Part shown: positions 15,401 through 22,448 of the stretch, piece after piece
Layout of the letters: every line of letters starts with the position of its first letter
How positions within the stretch are numbered: the first letter of the stretch is position 1
Assembly (NCBI GenBank): GCA_964576215.1
Contig: CAZNVM010000194.1
Coordinates: forward strand, 1 to 32,072
Length of the DNA: 32,072 bases
Source of the DNA: JAVBSX01 sp964576215
GTDB taxonomy: Bacteria; Planctomycetota; Planctomycetia; Pirellulales; Thermoguttaceae
Direction: 5' to 3'
Notes under the pieces: model-generated
The model's input: only the letters and a program-made list of their open reading frames with translations
What the model was told of the DNA's origin: nothing
Database searches by the model: none
Translations under genes and position numbers: made by a program

Positions 15401-17560
15401 ATCGTGCGTTCCCGGTGTGCCCAAGCCGCGATTGAGATCGCTGTTGAGCGATTCAACAAGGATGTCGTTGACGAGCGAACTTTTCCCGGAGCCGCTGACG
15501 CCGGTGATGCAGACGAACTTCCCAAGCGGAATCTTCACATCGATCCCTTTGAGATTATTGTGCGTCGCATTTTTCACGGTCAAAAATTTCCCATTTCCAC
15601 TTCGCCGTGTCTGGGGAACCTCTATCTTTTCGGCCCCGGTAAGGTATTGAAGCGTCGAAGAATCCGTAATTCGTAATTCGTAATTCGTAATTAATTCCGC
15701 AGGATTTCCTTGCGCCACAATATGCCCCCCATGTACACCAGGTCCGGGGCCGAAATCGACGAGGTGGTCGGCGGCGAGCATGGTTTCTTCGTCATGTTCG
15801 ACCACAATGACGGTGTTCCCCTGATCGCGGAGCTTCGCCAAAGTCGCAAGGAGCCGGTTGTTGTCTCGAGAGTGCAAACCAATGGACGGTTCGTCCAGGA
15901 TGTAAAGCACGCCGACCAAGCCGCTTCCGATTTGGCTTGCAAGCCGGATTCGTTGCAACTCGCCGCCGGAAAGCGTCGGGGCGGTCCGGGAAAGCGACAG
16001 GTATTCCAGTCCGACGTTCATCAAAAAGCCAAGCCGGTTGCGAATCTCCTTGAGCACTTCTTCGGCGATGATCTTACCGGAGTCGGAAAGGACCAATTCG
16101 CTGAAAAATTCCCGGATTTCGTTGATCGCAAGAGCACTCAGTTGCGGCAAAGAATAAAGGTTTTTCTCCGCAAAGAGCGGCGATTGCGACGCCGTTTGCA
16201 GTTTGAACGCTCTTGCCTGTTCGTTGAGCCGTTCCCCTTTGCAAAATCCGCAGGGGATCACGCTCATGTATTTTTCCATCGCGATTTTTTGCATCCGGCT
16301 GTTCGTTTCACGGTACTGTTGGAGCATTTTGGGGATGATCCCTTCGTATTCCCCCCCCCATTTGTGCCCGGACGGTCCGTTTCGCCAGGTAAACGTGATA
16401 TGCTGCGAACCGGTCCCCCAAAGGATCGCATCCCGAATTTTTTGGGGCAATTCTTCCCAAGCCGACTCCAGGACCGTGTTTGGCGGAAGTTTGTGAAGCC
16501 GTTCCAGAGTTTCTGCAACGCCGTGAAAAATATGTCTTCGCCAACGTCCCATCTCCTTCCATTTTCCGACCGGTTCGATGCACCCTTGCTGAAACGATTT
16601 TCGCGGATCAGGAATAAGCAAAGCGGGATCGAACGAATGAATATCGCCGAGTCCGTCGCATTTCGGACACATTCCCTGCGGCGAGTTGAAGCTGAACATC
16701 TGCGGCGTCGGCGGATCAAAGTTGACACCACAAGAAGCGCAAGCGAACTTGGACGAAAGGGTGAAAACAAATTGCCCATCCTCCGGCCGTCCGCCATCTG
16801 TCGTCTGCCGTCTGCCGCCTGCTACCTGTTCCCTGTCCTCAACGATCAGAATGTTTCCATTTCCGATTTGCAACGCCCGTTCGACCGCTTCGGCAAGCCG
16901 GTTTCCTCCAGAATTGCCGCCTGCTTTCTTTTCGAGGCGGTCGATTACGACTTCAATCTCGTGCCGCATTTGCCGGTCGAGTCTCAAGTTGTCGCTCAAA
17001 CGAACGATTTCGCCGTCCACCCTGGCCCGAATGAAACCTTTTTTGAGCAGGTCGGCGAACAGGTCGCGGTGTTCCCCTTTTTGGCCGCGTATGATCGGGG
17101 CGAGAACCAAAAACCGGGTTCCTTCGGGAAGCGTTTCGATCCGATCGATGATTTGTTGCTTCGTTTGGGCCGTAATCGGCTTGTTGCAATGGGGACAGTA
17201 CCCGGTGGCGACCCTGGCGAACAGGACGCGGAGAAAATCGTAAATTTCCGTAATGGTACCGACCGTAGATCGGGGATTCTGCCCGGCGGTTTTTTGCGAA
17301 ATGGAAATCGAGGGACTCAGCCCGGAAATTTGATCGACATCCGGTTTGGGGAGCTGCCCAAGGAACTGCCGGGCGAAACTTGACAGACTTTCGATGTACC
17401 GCCGCTGTCCTTCGGCGTACAGGGTGTCGAAGGCAAGCGATGATTTTCCGCTTCCGCTTACGCCGGTAAAGCAGATCAACCGATTTCGCGGCAGAACGAG
17501 GTCAACGTCCCGTAAATTGTGTTCCCGGGCACCTTTGACGATGATGTCGGATTGAGACAT
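12500..17560 (-). CDS. uvrA: Fused excinuclease ABC subunit A with three ATPase modules
   Basis: UvrA recognises damaged DNA in nucleotide excision repair and loads UvrB. This 1,686-residue protein starts at MSQSDIIVKGAREHNL (ATG 17560; an upstream in-frame ATG adds 11 unlikely residues). Residues 1 to about 960 form a complete UvrA: Walker A GVSGSGKS at 33-40, zinc-module pairs (CASC, CPKC), signature LSGGELQ, Walker B LDEPSIGLH, a second Walker A near 684-691, the zinc finger CEAC...CTTC, LSGGEAQ and LDEPTTGLH. A repeat-rich linker (about 969-1054) leads to a second copy with Walker A GPSGSGKSS, zinc pairs CETC/CPHC, LSGGETQ and LDEPTIGLH. This copy stops at GPYLSGKKSIPIPKNRR plus a short tail, just where ATPase module II would begin. 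Double UvrA is known in chlamydiae and planctomycetes; the missing fourth ATPase is notable. Four segments are encoded by heptamer arrays. Confidence 0.95.
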   Translation of the reverse strand: MSQSDIIVKGAREHNLRDVDLVLPRNRLICFTGVSGSGKSSLAFDTLYAEGQRRYIESLSSFARQFLGQLPKPDVDQISGLSPSISISQKTAGQNPRSTVGTITEIYDFLRVLFARVATGYCPHCNKPITAQTKQQIIDRIETLPEGTRFLVLAPIIRGQKGEHRDLFADLLKKGFIRARVDGEIVRLSDNLRLDRQMRHEIEVVIDRLEKKAGGNSGGNRLAEAVERALQIGNGNILIVEDREQVAGGRRQTTDGGRPEDGQFVFTLSSKFACASCGVNFDPPTPQMFSFNSPQGMCPKCDGLGDIHSFDPALLIPDPRKSFQQGCIEPVGKWKEMGRWRRHIFHGVAETLERLHKLPPNTVLESAWEELPQKIRDAILWGTGSQHITFTWRNGPSGHKWGGEYEGIIPKMLQQYRETNSRMQKIAMEKYMSVIPCGFCKGERLNEQARAFKLQTASQSPLFAEKNLYSLPQLSALAINEIREFFSELVLSDSGKIIAEEVLKEIRNRLGFLMNVGLEYLSLSRTAPTLSGGELQRIRLASQIGSGLVGVLYILDEPSIGLHSRDNNRLLATLAKLRDQGNTVIVVEHDEETMLAADHLVDFGPGPGVHGGHIVAQGNPAELITNYELRITDSSTLQYLTGAEKIEVPQTRRSGNGKFLTVKNATHNNLKGIDVKIPLGKFVCITGVSGSGKSSLVNDILVESLNSDLNRGLGTPGTHDCIEGVEFLDKMISIDQSPIGRGPHSNPATYTKVFDEIRKLFAEIPEAKQKGYAQGRFSFNVSGGRCEACEGRGVKKLEMDFLADIWVPCTTCNGRRFNQETLSVKFKGKSIYQVLEMDVEEALEHFANIPKIKHYLQTLADVGLGYMKLGQPSPTLSGGEAQRIKLARELVKRSTGKTLYLLDEPTTGLHFADTKLLLKVLHNFVDAGNTVLVVEHNLDVIKTADWIIDLGPEGGAAGGWIVAEGTPEGITNYELQGELRITNYELQKELRITNYELRKTEDRPISYTAQSLAKVLNKTTPTKKTKGKKTIRNSEFVIRNSNEFVIRNCLAVRGAEEHNLKNVTVEIPREKMTVFCGPSGSGKSSLAMDTIYAEGQRRYVESLSSYARQFVGQMQKPKVESIEGLSPAIAIEQKAASHSPRSTVGTVTEIHDYLRVLFARLGVAYCPECDVPIGTQSLDEIVAKILLLDPNKRILIAAPLLVEVGQQYDALWNRLRENGFVRVRIDGVTFQLENVPEIDRRRKHQVEVIVDRIALNEDRRGRSRISESVETALDLSGGVVHIIEVDPDRSEPAWKTIKQSRQLSCETCGRSFDPLTPHHFSFNSPLGWCPHCEGIGTQSGSNPMQLLHDPKLTLAQGAVALFPRPGNPMFDAMLDAFSRQTGIPLDVPFEQLDARFRRMIFHGTGEVWYQTAGKTADGRRQTAENKSLLSANCRLPSFQYKGLYPALEEAGRLVPSFRGRLEYRVDEVECSVCLGSRLRDDAAAVRFLGETMDQICRRPLGNLIELFDNWKPNEMERKIAGDLLTEIRNRLRFLIDVGLEYLTLSRPSPTLSGGETQRIRLAAQIGSGLVGVLYVLDEPTIGLHPRDNGKLVAALHKLRDLGNTLVLVEHDREVIEGADTLIDFGPKAGKYGGEIVASGPPETVTKKKDSVTGPYLSGKKSIPIPKNRRLSAAHAASCPVDNSSRQ
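13250..13333. repeat. Inverted GCCGTCT heptamer arrays inside uvrA
   Basis: GACGGCA units at 13250-13275 face GCCGTCT units at 13291-13333, so the RNA could form a long hairpin. The segment encodes about residues 1410-1437 of UvrA (TAGKTADGRRQTAENK then LLSANCRLPSFQ), an insertion in the second copy. Both strands of this unit are free of stop codons. Confidence 0.85.
14399..14657. repeat. Paired AATTACG arrays and hairpin in the UvrA inter-copy linker
   Basis: A GCCTCGC-ACG-GCGAGGC hairpin (14399-14415) is followed by AATTACG units to about 14470. About 95 bases later, CGTAATT units in three blocks fill 14565-14657 in inverted orientation. Within the gene the second array encodes ITNYELR heptapeptides and the first encodes IRNSEFV-type heptapeptides. 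The non-repeat middle encodes a lysine-rich stretch (KTTPTKKTKGKK). Confidence 0.9.
15664..15692. repeat. CGTAATT array inside the first UvrA copy
   Basis: Four seven-base units encode ELITNYELRITDSS at about residues 624-633, between the ATPase I half (VDFGPGPGVHGGHIVAQG) and the ATPase II half. This is where UvrA proteins vary in length, so the insertion is probably in a tolerant surface loop. Confidence 0.85.
16786..16838. repeat. Degenerate GCCGTCT array inside the first UvrA copy
   Basis: Seven units in register (GCCGTCC, GCCATCT, GTCGTCT, GCCGTCT, GCCGCCT, GCTACCT, GTTCCCT) encode about residues 242-259 (REQVAGGRRQTTDGGR), just before the zinc-module cysteines CASC. The units are diverged, so this array is older than the AATTACG ones. 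Confidence 0.75.
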
Positions 17561-17599
17561 GTAACGAATTTTGAGGTTGTCAACAAAAAGCAACCCTCC

Positions 17600-17627
17600 A
17601 TTCTACCGCGAAAACGGCGTCCGGCAA
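17600..17627 (-). promoter_or_regulatory. Candidate uvrA promoter
   Basis: On the minus strand TTGCCG (17622-17627), a 16-base spacer and TAGAAT (17600-17605) would start transcription about 30 bases before ATG 17560. The layout matches the divergent candidate at 17700-17727 (TTGC.. 16 bases TAGAAT). No LexA-type box was recognised. Confidence 0.4.
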
Positions 17628-17699
17628 CGGAGTATTTCTCCAAAAGTGAACGAGTGAACGAGCGGAGGTCGTTCTGCACCAAAAAGTTGCGGCATGGGC

Positions 17700-17727
17700 T
17701 TGCTTGCCTTTTTCGGTGGGGTAGAAT
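17700..17727 (+). promoter_or_regulatory. Candidate promoter for the PIN remnant and folE
   Basis: TTGCTT (17700-17705), 16 bases, then TAGAAT (17722-17727). A strong ribosome site GGAGGTG follows at 17735-17741, six bases before ATG 17747. folE overlaps the downstream reading frame, so this promoter would serve folE too. Confidence 0.45.
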
Positions 17728-17746
17728 TCCGAGTGGAGGTGGGAAT

Positions 17747-18061
17747 ATGAGAAAAACAAGGCTTTACTTGGACACGTCACCGATCATCATGATCGAACCG
17801 GATCAAGACCCCATTCGACGGGCGATCACGCAAGAGTTTTTTCGGATTGTTGCCGAAAATCCGGGCGAATACGAATTGTTCATTTCGCCGGTAACACGTG
17901 ATGATTTCAAGCGGTCAAGAACTTTATCCGAACGCAATCGTTTTGATGCTTTTCGTAGTGGGAAAAACTTGGCCCATGATTTTCCGGCGAAAGCCTTACT
18001 CCATTTAACCGGTACTTCGCACCTTATTTTTTCCAATGGAAACACCTTCCCAAAAAATTGA
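17747..18061 (+). pseudogene. Truncated PIN-domain (VapC-like) remnant overlapping folE
   Basis: From ATG 17747 the frame gives 104 residues. The first 60 match the start of PIN-domain ribonuclease toxins: RLYLDTSPI carries the first catalytic aspartate, and EYELFISPVTRDDFKRS is the usual helix/strand region after it. The remainder (from about residue 75) no longer resembles the family, and the later acidic residues of the active site are absent. The frame ends inside folE, overlapping it by 26 bases. The good promoter and ribosome site are intact, so the stub may persist because it lies in the folE leader and couples its translation. No antitoxin gene is adjacent. A small functional protein cannot be ruled out. 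Confidence 0.6.
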
Positions 18062-18620
18062 CATCCCCAGGATTGAACAAGCGGTTCGTGAAATCCTCGT
18101 TGCGGTCGGCGAAGACCCGGACCGGGAAGGTTTAAAGGAAACCCCCGCTCGTGTTGCGAGAATGTATCGGGAACTTTTCAGCGGACTTCACGAAGACCCG
18201 AAAATCTACACAAAAAAATATTTCTCCGAACCGTATGACGAAATCGTTCTCGTTCGAGACATTACCTTCCACAGTATGTGCGAACACCATTTATTGCCGT
18301 TTATGGGAAAGGTCCATATCGGCTATCTTCCCGCCGGGCGCGTTCTCGGCTTGAGTAAACTGGCCCGGGTCGTCGATTCGATCTCGCATCGACCGCAATT
18401 GCAGGAACGCATGACCGAAGAGATCGCCAACCTGCTGATTTCCGAATTGAAAGTCCGTGGCGTCGGCGTCGTGATCGAAGCGGTTCATACCTGCATGACG
18501 ATTCGCGGCGTTCGCAAACCCGGCTCGCTCTGCATCACGTCGGCGATGAAAGGAACGTTTCGCAAATATGCGTCAACCCGTGCCGAGTTTCTCGCCCTGA
18601 TTAACGGCCTTAACAAATGA
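18036..18620 (+). CDS. folE: GTP cyclohydrolase I (type IA)
   Basis: This 194-residue cytosolic enzyme converts GTP to 7,8-dihydroneopterin triphosphate, the first step of folate and tetrahydrobiopterin synthesis (also feeding queuosine). The zinc ligands are Cys82 and His85 in MCEHHLLPF, and Cys153 in HTCMTIRG. The GYLPAGRVLGLSKLARVVD and RPQLQERMTEEIA blocks are typical of the family. The length is normal for the compact bacterial form. The ATG at 18036 overlaps the end of the PIN-like frame. The TGA stop lies inside a heptamer array that also supplies the start of the next gene. No other folate gene is in the window. Confidence 0.96.
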   Translation: METPSQKIDIPRIEQAVREILVAVGEDPDREGLKETPARVARMYRELFSGLHEDPKIYTKKYFSEPYDEIVLVRDITFHSMCEHHLLPFMGKVHIGYLPAGRVLGLSKLARVVDSISHRPQLQERMTEEIANLLISELKVRGVGVVIEAVHTCMTIRGVRKPGSLCITSAMKGTFRKYASTRAEFLALINGLNK

Positions 18621-18648
18621 AAAATAACAAATGAAAAACGAAAAAATG
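18614..18648. repeat. CAAATGA/AAAACGA heptamer array joining two genes
   Basis: Units CAAATGA, AAAATAA, CAAATGA, AAAACGA, AAAAATG. The first unit contains the folE stop, the third contains one possible start (ATG 18631) of the next gene and the fifth contains the other (ATG 18646). Confidence 0.75.
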
Positions 18649-19554
18649 AACCGACGTCGATTTATCGGAACGACAACCTTGGGTGCAGCCGCTCTGGCTC
18701 TTGGAGTACGGGGAAATTTCTGCCGTGCGGACGAACTGCGAAAGTACGAGCCGAATCTCCGTGACCGACTTTGGATGTGGGGACACGGGCCGGGGACGAC
18801 GGACGGTATCTGCAATATTCCAGCGGGGAATAAAATCGACATGGCGGATGCCATTGATTCCATGGGTATCCCAAATGTCTGTGTGATCCGTTGGATGGGA
18901 AAACCGGAACCGCCGTTCGACGAGTACATCAAGCAGTTTCACAAAACGAAACGGGTGGCCTGGAGTGTCGTCGATGGTGCTCCCCAAGATTATGTACAAA
19001 AAAAGCAGTGGGCATTCGAGTTGAGCGAAACGATGCCGAATCTCGTCAATTTTTTTCTCGACGACTATTTTGTCGGAAACGCGGTTCCCGACGAAGGTCG
19101 GGAAGATTCTCCGGCCTGCTTGACGCTCTCTCAAATTCGTGATTTACGCAAGGAAATGGCGTCGCTGAAACGACCGACCGATCTTTCCGTGGTTCTTTAT
19201 TCCAATCAACTCCAGCCGGGGATCAAACGCCATATCGAACCATGCGACGTGGTGTCATTTTGGACCTGGCACGCCACCGACCTGGTTGCTTTGCAAGACA
19301 ATTTCAAGAGGTATCGTGAAATCGTGCCGGACAAACCGACGCTTTTGGGAGTCTACATGTGGGACTTCGGCAACGCCAAACCGATTACGATGGAATTGAT
19401 GAAACTCCAATTGGAGTTTGCCCTGGAGCAACTCAAACAGGGCCAAATTGAAGGGCTGATTTTCCATTGCACGCCCCTTTGCGACATCGGCTTGGAAGCG
19501 GTCACGTATTCCAGAAAATGGATCGACAAACACGGCGATCTTATCGTACGGTAA
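18631..19554 (+). CDS. Tat-exported protein of unknown function
   Basis: A 307-residue protein with a twin-arginine signal (MNRRRFIGTTTLGAAALALGVRG; cleavage probably near residue 33). The mature part begins RDRLWMWGHGPGT and has alternating strands and helices with acidic residues at strand ends (FFLDDYFVG, VVSFWTWHA, LLGVYMWDFG, GLIFHCTPLCD), which suggests a TIM-barrel-like hydrolase fold. I do not recognise the family and identify no catalytic pair with confidence. The start may be ATG 18631 or ATG 18646 (MNRRRF); the latter gives a more typical Tat n-region. It follows folE by 10 bases but is unlikely to share its pathway. It converges on flgK with about 40 bases between, containing another short heptamer array and no obvious terminator. 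Confidence 0.75.
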   Translation: MKNEKMNRRRFIGTTTLGAAALALGVRGNFCRADELRKYEPNLRDRLWMWGHGPGTTDGICNIPAGNKIDMADAIDSMGIPNVCVIRWMGKPEPPFDEYIKQFHKTKRVAWSVVDGAPQDYVQKKQWAFELSETMPNLVNFFLDDYFVGNAVPDEGREDSPACLTLSQIRDLRKEMASLKRPTDLSVVLYSNQLQPGIKRHIEPCDVVSFWTWHATDLVALQDNFKRYREIVPDKPTLLGVYMWDFGNAKPITMELMKLQLEFALEQLKQGQIEGLIFHCTPLCDIGLEAVTYSRKWIDKHGDLIVR

Positions 19555-19575
19555 CGACAGATGGCATTTCTCATC

Positions 19576-19593
19576 GTCGTCTGCCGTCTGCCG
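19576..19593. repeat. Short GTCTGCC array at the end of flgK
   Basis: GTCGTCT, GCCGTCT, GCCG: two and a half heptamers ending one base before the flgK stop codon (19595-19597). Confidence 0.65.
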
Positions 19594-19594
19594 A

Positions 19595-21301
19595 CTACAT
19601 CCTTATCAGAGCATCAAGCATTTCGTTGACAATGGTAACGTATTTTGCACTGGCTTGGTAGATTCGCTGGAAATTCATCAACATAATCGTCTCTTCGTCG
19701 ATATTGACGCCGCTGATAGCGTCCCGTTGTGTTTGAAGAGACATATAGTACGAAATATCTCCGGTCGAGACCGCTTTGAGGATGCCCGCCCTGGACATAA
19801 TATCCGTTACGCTAAAACGGTACGCTTCCGTAACCGACTTGTTGCCGTACTCGCCAAGCCGTTCCTCCGGCATCGCGGCCAGTCTGACACCGTTTTCCGT
19901 GTCCGCGCCGATACCTGTCCGGCTCACGGCGAACTTGCCCGGATCGTTTCGCAGTGTTTGGTTGACACCAATCGTCCTCGCGTCGTTTCCCGTGAAAAAC
20001 GTGTTAAGCCCGAGAGACGAAAGAATTCCGGCGGTGTCATCGGCAAACGCGAACTGCAGTTCCGGGGAATTTGAAACGATTTCCAGCTTGTTGTCAATCG
20101 TGATTCCTGCCGTGATACCCTCGATCTTGTTGATTTCCGTAACAAGGTCCTGGAGCGTCATCTTTTCCTGACCGCTGCCGGTGAGTGGCACCAGGATTTC
20201 TGTTGTTGAGGAGACGCCGGTCCGCTTGTTTTGTACCTGGATCGAAAAGACGCCGTTTTGCGGCGGCGGCACGAGACCGGCCCTGTCGAGCGGAACGTCG
20301 ATTTCCGTAACGCTTGCAAGACTCGTGATCGCATCGTAACCGGTGAGCCCTTGCCCACCGGCATAAACCGCGTTGAATTGCAGGATAAGCGATGCGGCGT
20401 AATCGTCGAGCTGTTTCGAAAATCCTCCGAGAATGGTGTCGCGTCCCTCGTAGAAACCGTACAGCTTTCCGCTGCGGACGTCGAGCGGGGAATTGTCCGA
20501 GGCGAACCGGATTTCCGCAAGCGACAAGTCGCCGTAAGGATCGCTCGTATAGAAAACGCTCAATTCCCTGGCACCACCGGATGAAATCAACAGGTCGTTG
20601 CCGCAGTAGACCGTCATGACGCCGTTTTCGTCCTCGTGCGTCTTGATGTTGACGAGTGACGCCAGATTCGAAAGCGCAACAAGTCGCTGGTCCCGCAATC
20701 CGACCGCCTCAATGCCGGGCGCACGCCCCGCTTCGATTTGCGCAATGGCGTTGTTCAGGTTTTCGATTTCCTTCGTGAGCAGGTTGATCTGTCCGGCCAA
20801 ATCGGCAATCGAACGATTGATGTCCACCCGTTGCTTGAGGATGGCGTTGCTCATATCGGCAATTTGCCTTGCCAGCTTGACGCCTTCATCAACGACCATC
20901 TTCCGGATGGAAAGATTTTCCGGTTGATTGAGTACGTTGCCGATGGAATTGAAAAAATCGTCAAGTTGCGTGCTGAGGTCCTTGTCGGTCAGCTCGTTGA
21001 GAATGAATTCCAGTTGCGAGTAAACGCCGGATTGCGTCGTGCTGCTCATGGCGTCACTCTGCGAATTGCGGAGACGCTCTTCGAGATAAAGGTCGATCAT
21101 CTGGACGACGCCATTGACATCGACGCCGGTCCCCAGAGCGAGTCCGCTCCCGGTTTTCTTGGGATACGCGGTCCCCAAGAGCACCTGTTCACGAACGTAG
21201 CCCGGCGTACCGGCATTGTACAGGTTTTGACCTGACACCTGTGTTCCGATCGAAGACGCATTAAGCGACTTGGCGGCAATGTGAAGTGAATCAAGCAACA
21301 T
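19595..21301 (-). CDS. flgK: Flagellar hook-filament junction protein FlgK
   Basis: HAP1/FlgK joins hook to filament and is exported through the flagellar type III apparatus, so no signal peptide is expected or seen. At 568 residues it has the usual N-terminal coiled segment with the family block SGQNLYNAGTPGYVREQ (cf. the ANxxTPGY motif of axial proteins), a long variable centre, and the C-terminal helix MLMNFQRIYQASAKYVTIVNEMLDALIRM. Coiled-coil-rich helices occupy about 85-215. Its start codon follows a heptamer array directly. flgN, its export chaperone, lies just upstream. flgL, its usual partner and neighbour, is not found downstream, where the next gene is convergent. Confidence 0.95.
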   Translation of the reverse strand: MLLDSLHIAAKSLNASSIGTQVSGQNLYNAGTPGYVREQVLLGTAYPKKTGSGLALGTGVDVNGVVQMIDLYLEERLRNSQSDAMSSTTQSGVYSQLEFILNELTDKDLSTQLDDFFNSIGNVLNQPENLSIRKMVVDEGVKLARQIADMSNAILKQRVDINRSIADLAGQINLLTKEIENLNNAIAQIEAGRAPGIEAVGLRDQRLVALSNLASLVNIKTHEDENGVMTVYCGNDLLISSGGARELSVFYTSDPYGDLSLAEIRFASDNSPLDVRSGKLYGFYEGRDTILGGFSKQLDDYAASLILQFNAVYAGGQGLTGYDAITSLASVTEIDVPLDRAGLVPPPQNGVFSIQVQNKRTGVSSTTEILVPLTGSGQEKMTLQDLVTEINKIEGITAGITIDNKLEIVSNSPELQFAFADDTAGILSSLGLNTFFTGNDARTIGVNQTLRNDPGKFAVSRTGIGADTENGVRLAAMPEERLGEYGNKSVTEAYRFSVTDIMSRAGILKAVSTGDISYYMSLQTQRDAISGVNIDEETIMLMNFQRIYQASAKYVTIVNEMLDALIRM

Positions 21302-21405
21302 AATACGAATTACGAATTACGAATTACGAATTGCGAATTACGAATTGCGAATTACGAATTACGTAATGGAAAAATTCGTAATTCGTAATTCATAATTCGT
21401 AATTA
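21302..21405. repeat. Inverted AATTACG arrays filling the flgN-flgK gap
   Basis: GAATTAC/GAATTGC units at about 21306-21362 face TTCGTAA units at 21374-21404, separated by ACGTAATGGAAAA. Transcribed RNA could fold into a long AU-rich hairpin. The TAA stop of flgN is fused to the first unit on the minus strand (TAATTACG) and the ATG of flgK follows the last. Confidence 0.9.
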
Positions 21406-21888
21406 CCCCCCGAGGTCGACGATGGAACCGCCGGTGTACGATTTTTCCTTGTTGTGGTGTCGGCTGTACGTGGAATTCGGCTTACCTTTGGTACCGATGA
21501 TCTCGATCAGTTGCGACAAATGAATCGCCGTTCGCTGGGCGAGAACCCAATTCGCAAGGCTTTGGTGCCGTAAAAGCCGGGACTTTTGAATGGAATCCCG
21601 ACAGCGTTCTTCGAGCGCATTGCCCGGATTTTCCTTGTCGAGCCGTGCCGCCAGCGATTCAAGGGTGTCACTTGGCAAGTCGGCCTCTTTTGCCTGTTGC
21701 AGGATTTGATGCCGCAGTTCAAAGACGCCGTGAAGCCGATCCATGACCGTTTGCTCCTCGTCGGCGATCTCCGTGAGTCCTTTGGCGTCGGACTTGCCGA
21801 GCAAGTCCCCTTTTCGTTTCAAAAAATCGAGCGTCGCATCCTGTACGACGGAAAGTTTATCAAGAAATTCCTGAATTTGTGTAATCAT
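21403..21888 (-). CDS. flgN: FlgN-family flagellar export chaperone
   Basis: A 161-residue, almost fully helical protein with FlgN-type heptads (FLDKLSVVQDATLDFLKRKGDLL, RCRDSIQKSRLLRHQSLANWVLAQR) and a disordered C-terminal tail (SRHHNKEKSYTGGSIVDLGG). FlgN binds the C-termini of the hook-junction proteins FlgK and FlgL, keeping them unfolded for secretion. Sequence conservation in the family is low, so the call leans on length, helicity and the position between flgJ and flgK. No Shine-Dalgarno sequence; the upstream bases are a polypyrimidine run on the coding strand. Confidence 0.85.
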   Translation of the reverse strand: MITQIQEFLDKLSVVQDATLDFLKRKGDLLGKSDAKGLTEIADEEQTVMDRLHGVFELRHQILQQAKEADLPSDTLESLAARLDKENPGNALEERCRDSIQKSRLLRHQSLANWVLAQRTAIHLSQLIEIIGTKGKPNSTYSRHHNKEKSYTGGSIVDLGG

Positions 21889-21925
21889 GGCAGGAGGGTA
21901 ATGGGGGAAGGAGGGGGGAATAGGG
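21889..21925. repeat. Polypyrimidine heptamer-like stretch before flgN
   Basis: On the minus strand the 37 bases before the flgN start are nearly all C and T with a loose period of seven (CTCCCTA, TTCCCCC, CTCCTTC, CCCCATT, ACCCTCC). It occupies the whole flgJ-flgN gap and leaves no room for a Shine-Dalgarno sequence. Confidence 0.5.
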
Positions 21926-21929
21926 AGAA

Positions 21930-22391
21930 TTATTTCATTAGCTTAAACAAGGTGTCGCTGAACGAATGTGGTGTCGCGGCGGTCATTTTATCGACGAGAA
22001 CGTTATCGAGCTGTTCCTGAAAAATCTCTTCCGTTCGGCCACCGTGAAAATAGGGGACCTTTTGCTGTGTTGCCCGCATGGATTTGAGCATTTGTCCGAA
22101 CATCGTCTGACCGACGAATTGGTGAAACACTTTGCGGAATTCCTCGTCGTCGGCCTCCGTCCGTGTGGCGGCGTCAAACGGCTGCCCATTGGTGTCAAGC
22201 CTTGCGGTGTTACGAGTTACCGGCGGTTTGCCTTCGCTCGTATATTCGAATGTATCGGCCGTATCGACCGAACTCTTGCGATTATTTATGGCGTTTTTCA
22301 ACATCGACGCAAAATCCCCGCCGGTCTTCTCGGCGGAAGTTTTCGTTGCGAAATTCGTGTGAGGTGCCGTTAAAATGGGGGAAATGTTCAT
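21930..22391 (-). CDS. flgJ: FlgJ N-terminal (rod-binding) domain protein
   Basis: A 153-residue protein matching only the N-terminal rod-scaffold half of FlgJ: the conserved block is FHQFVGQTMFGQMLKSMRATQQK at about 88-110 followed by EIFQEQLDNVLVDKMT. The muramidase domain of enterobacterial FlgJ is absent, as in many non-enteric bacteria. It caps and helps assemble the rod in the periplasm, so a separate enzyme must open the wall. The first 80 residues are low in hydrophobics and probably disordered. It lies between flgI and flgN with gaps of 54 and 41 bases. Confidence 0.85.
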   Translation of the reverse strand: MNISPILTAPHTNFATKTSAEKTGGDFASMLKNAINNRKSSVDTADTFEYTSEGKPPVTRNTARLDTNGQPFDAATRTEADDEEFRKVFHQFVGQTMFGQMLKSMRATQQKVPYFHGGRTEEIFQEQLDNVLVDKMTAATPHSFSDTLFKLMK

Positions 22392-22414
22392 GGTAATTTA
22401 GGGAATCGGAAACA

Positions 22415-22448
22415 GATTTCTCATTTTTTATTTCTCATTTTTTATTTA
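22415..22448. repeat. ATTTCTC/ATTTTTT heptamer array after flgI
   Basis: On the minus strand the flgI stop TAA continues into ATAAAAA, ATGAGAA, ATAAAAA, ATGAGAA. The unit is related to the one that encodes part of the FlgI signal peptide over 1 kb away. Confidence 0.8.

Noticed and set aside
15710..17383. 557-residue open frame antisense to uvrA
   Set aside because: Composition mirrors uvrA codons and it shows no domain.
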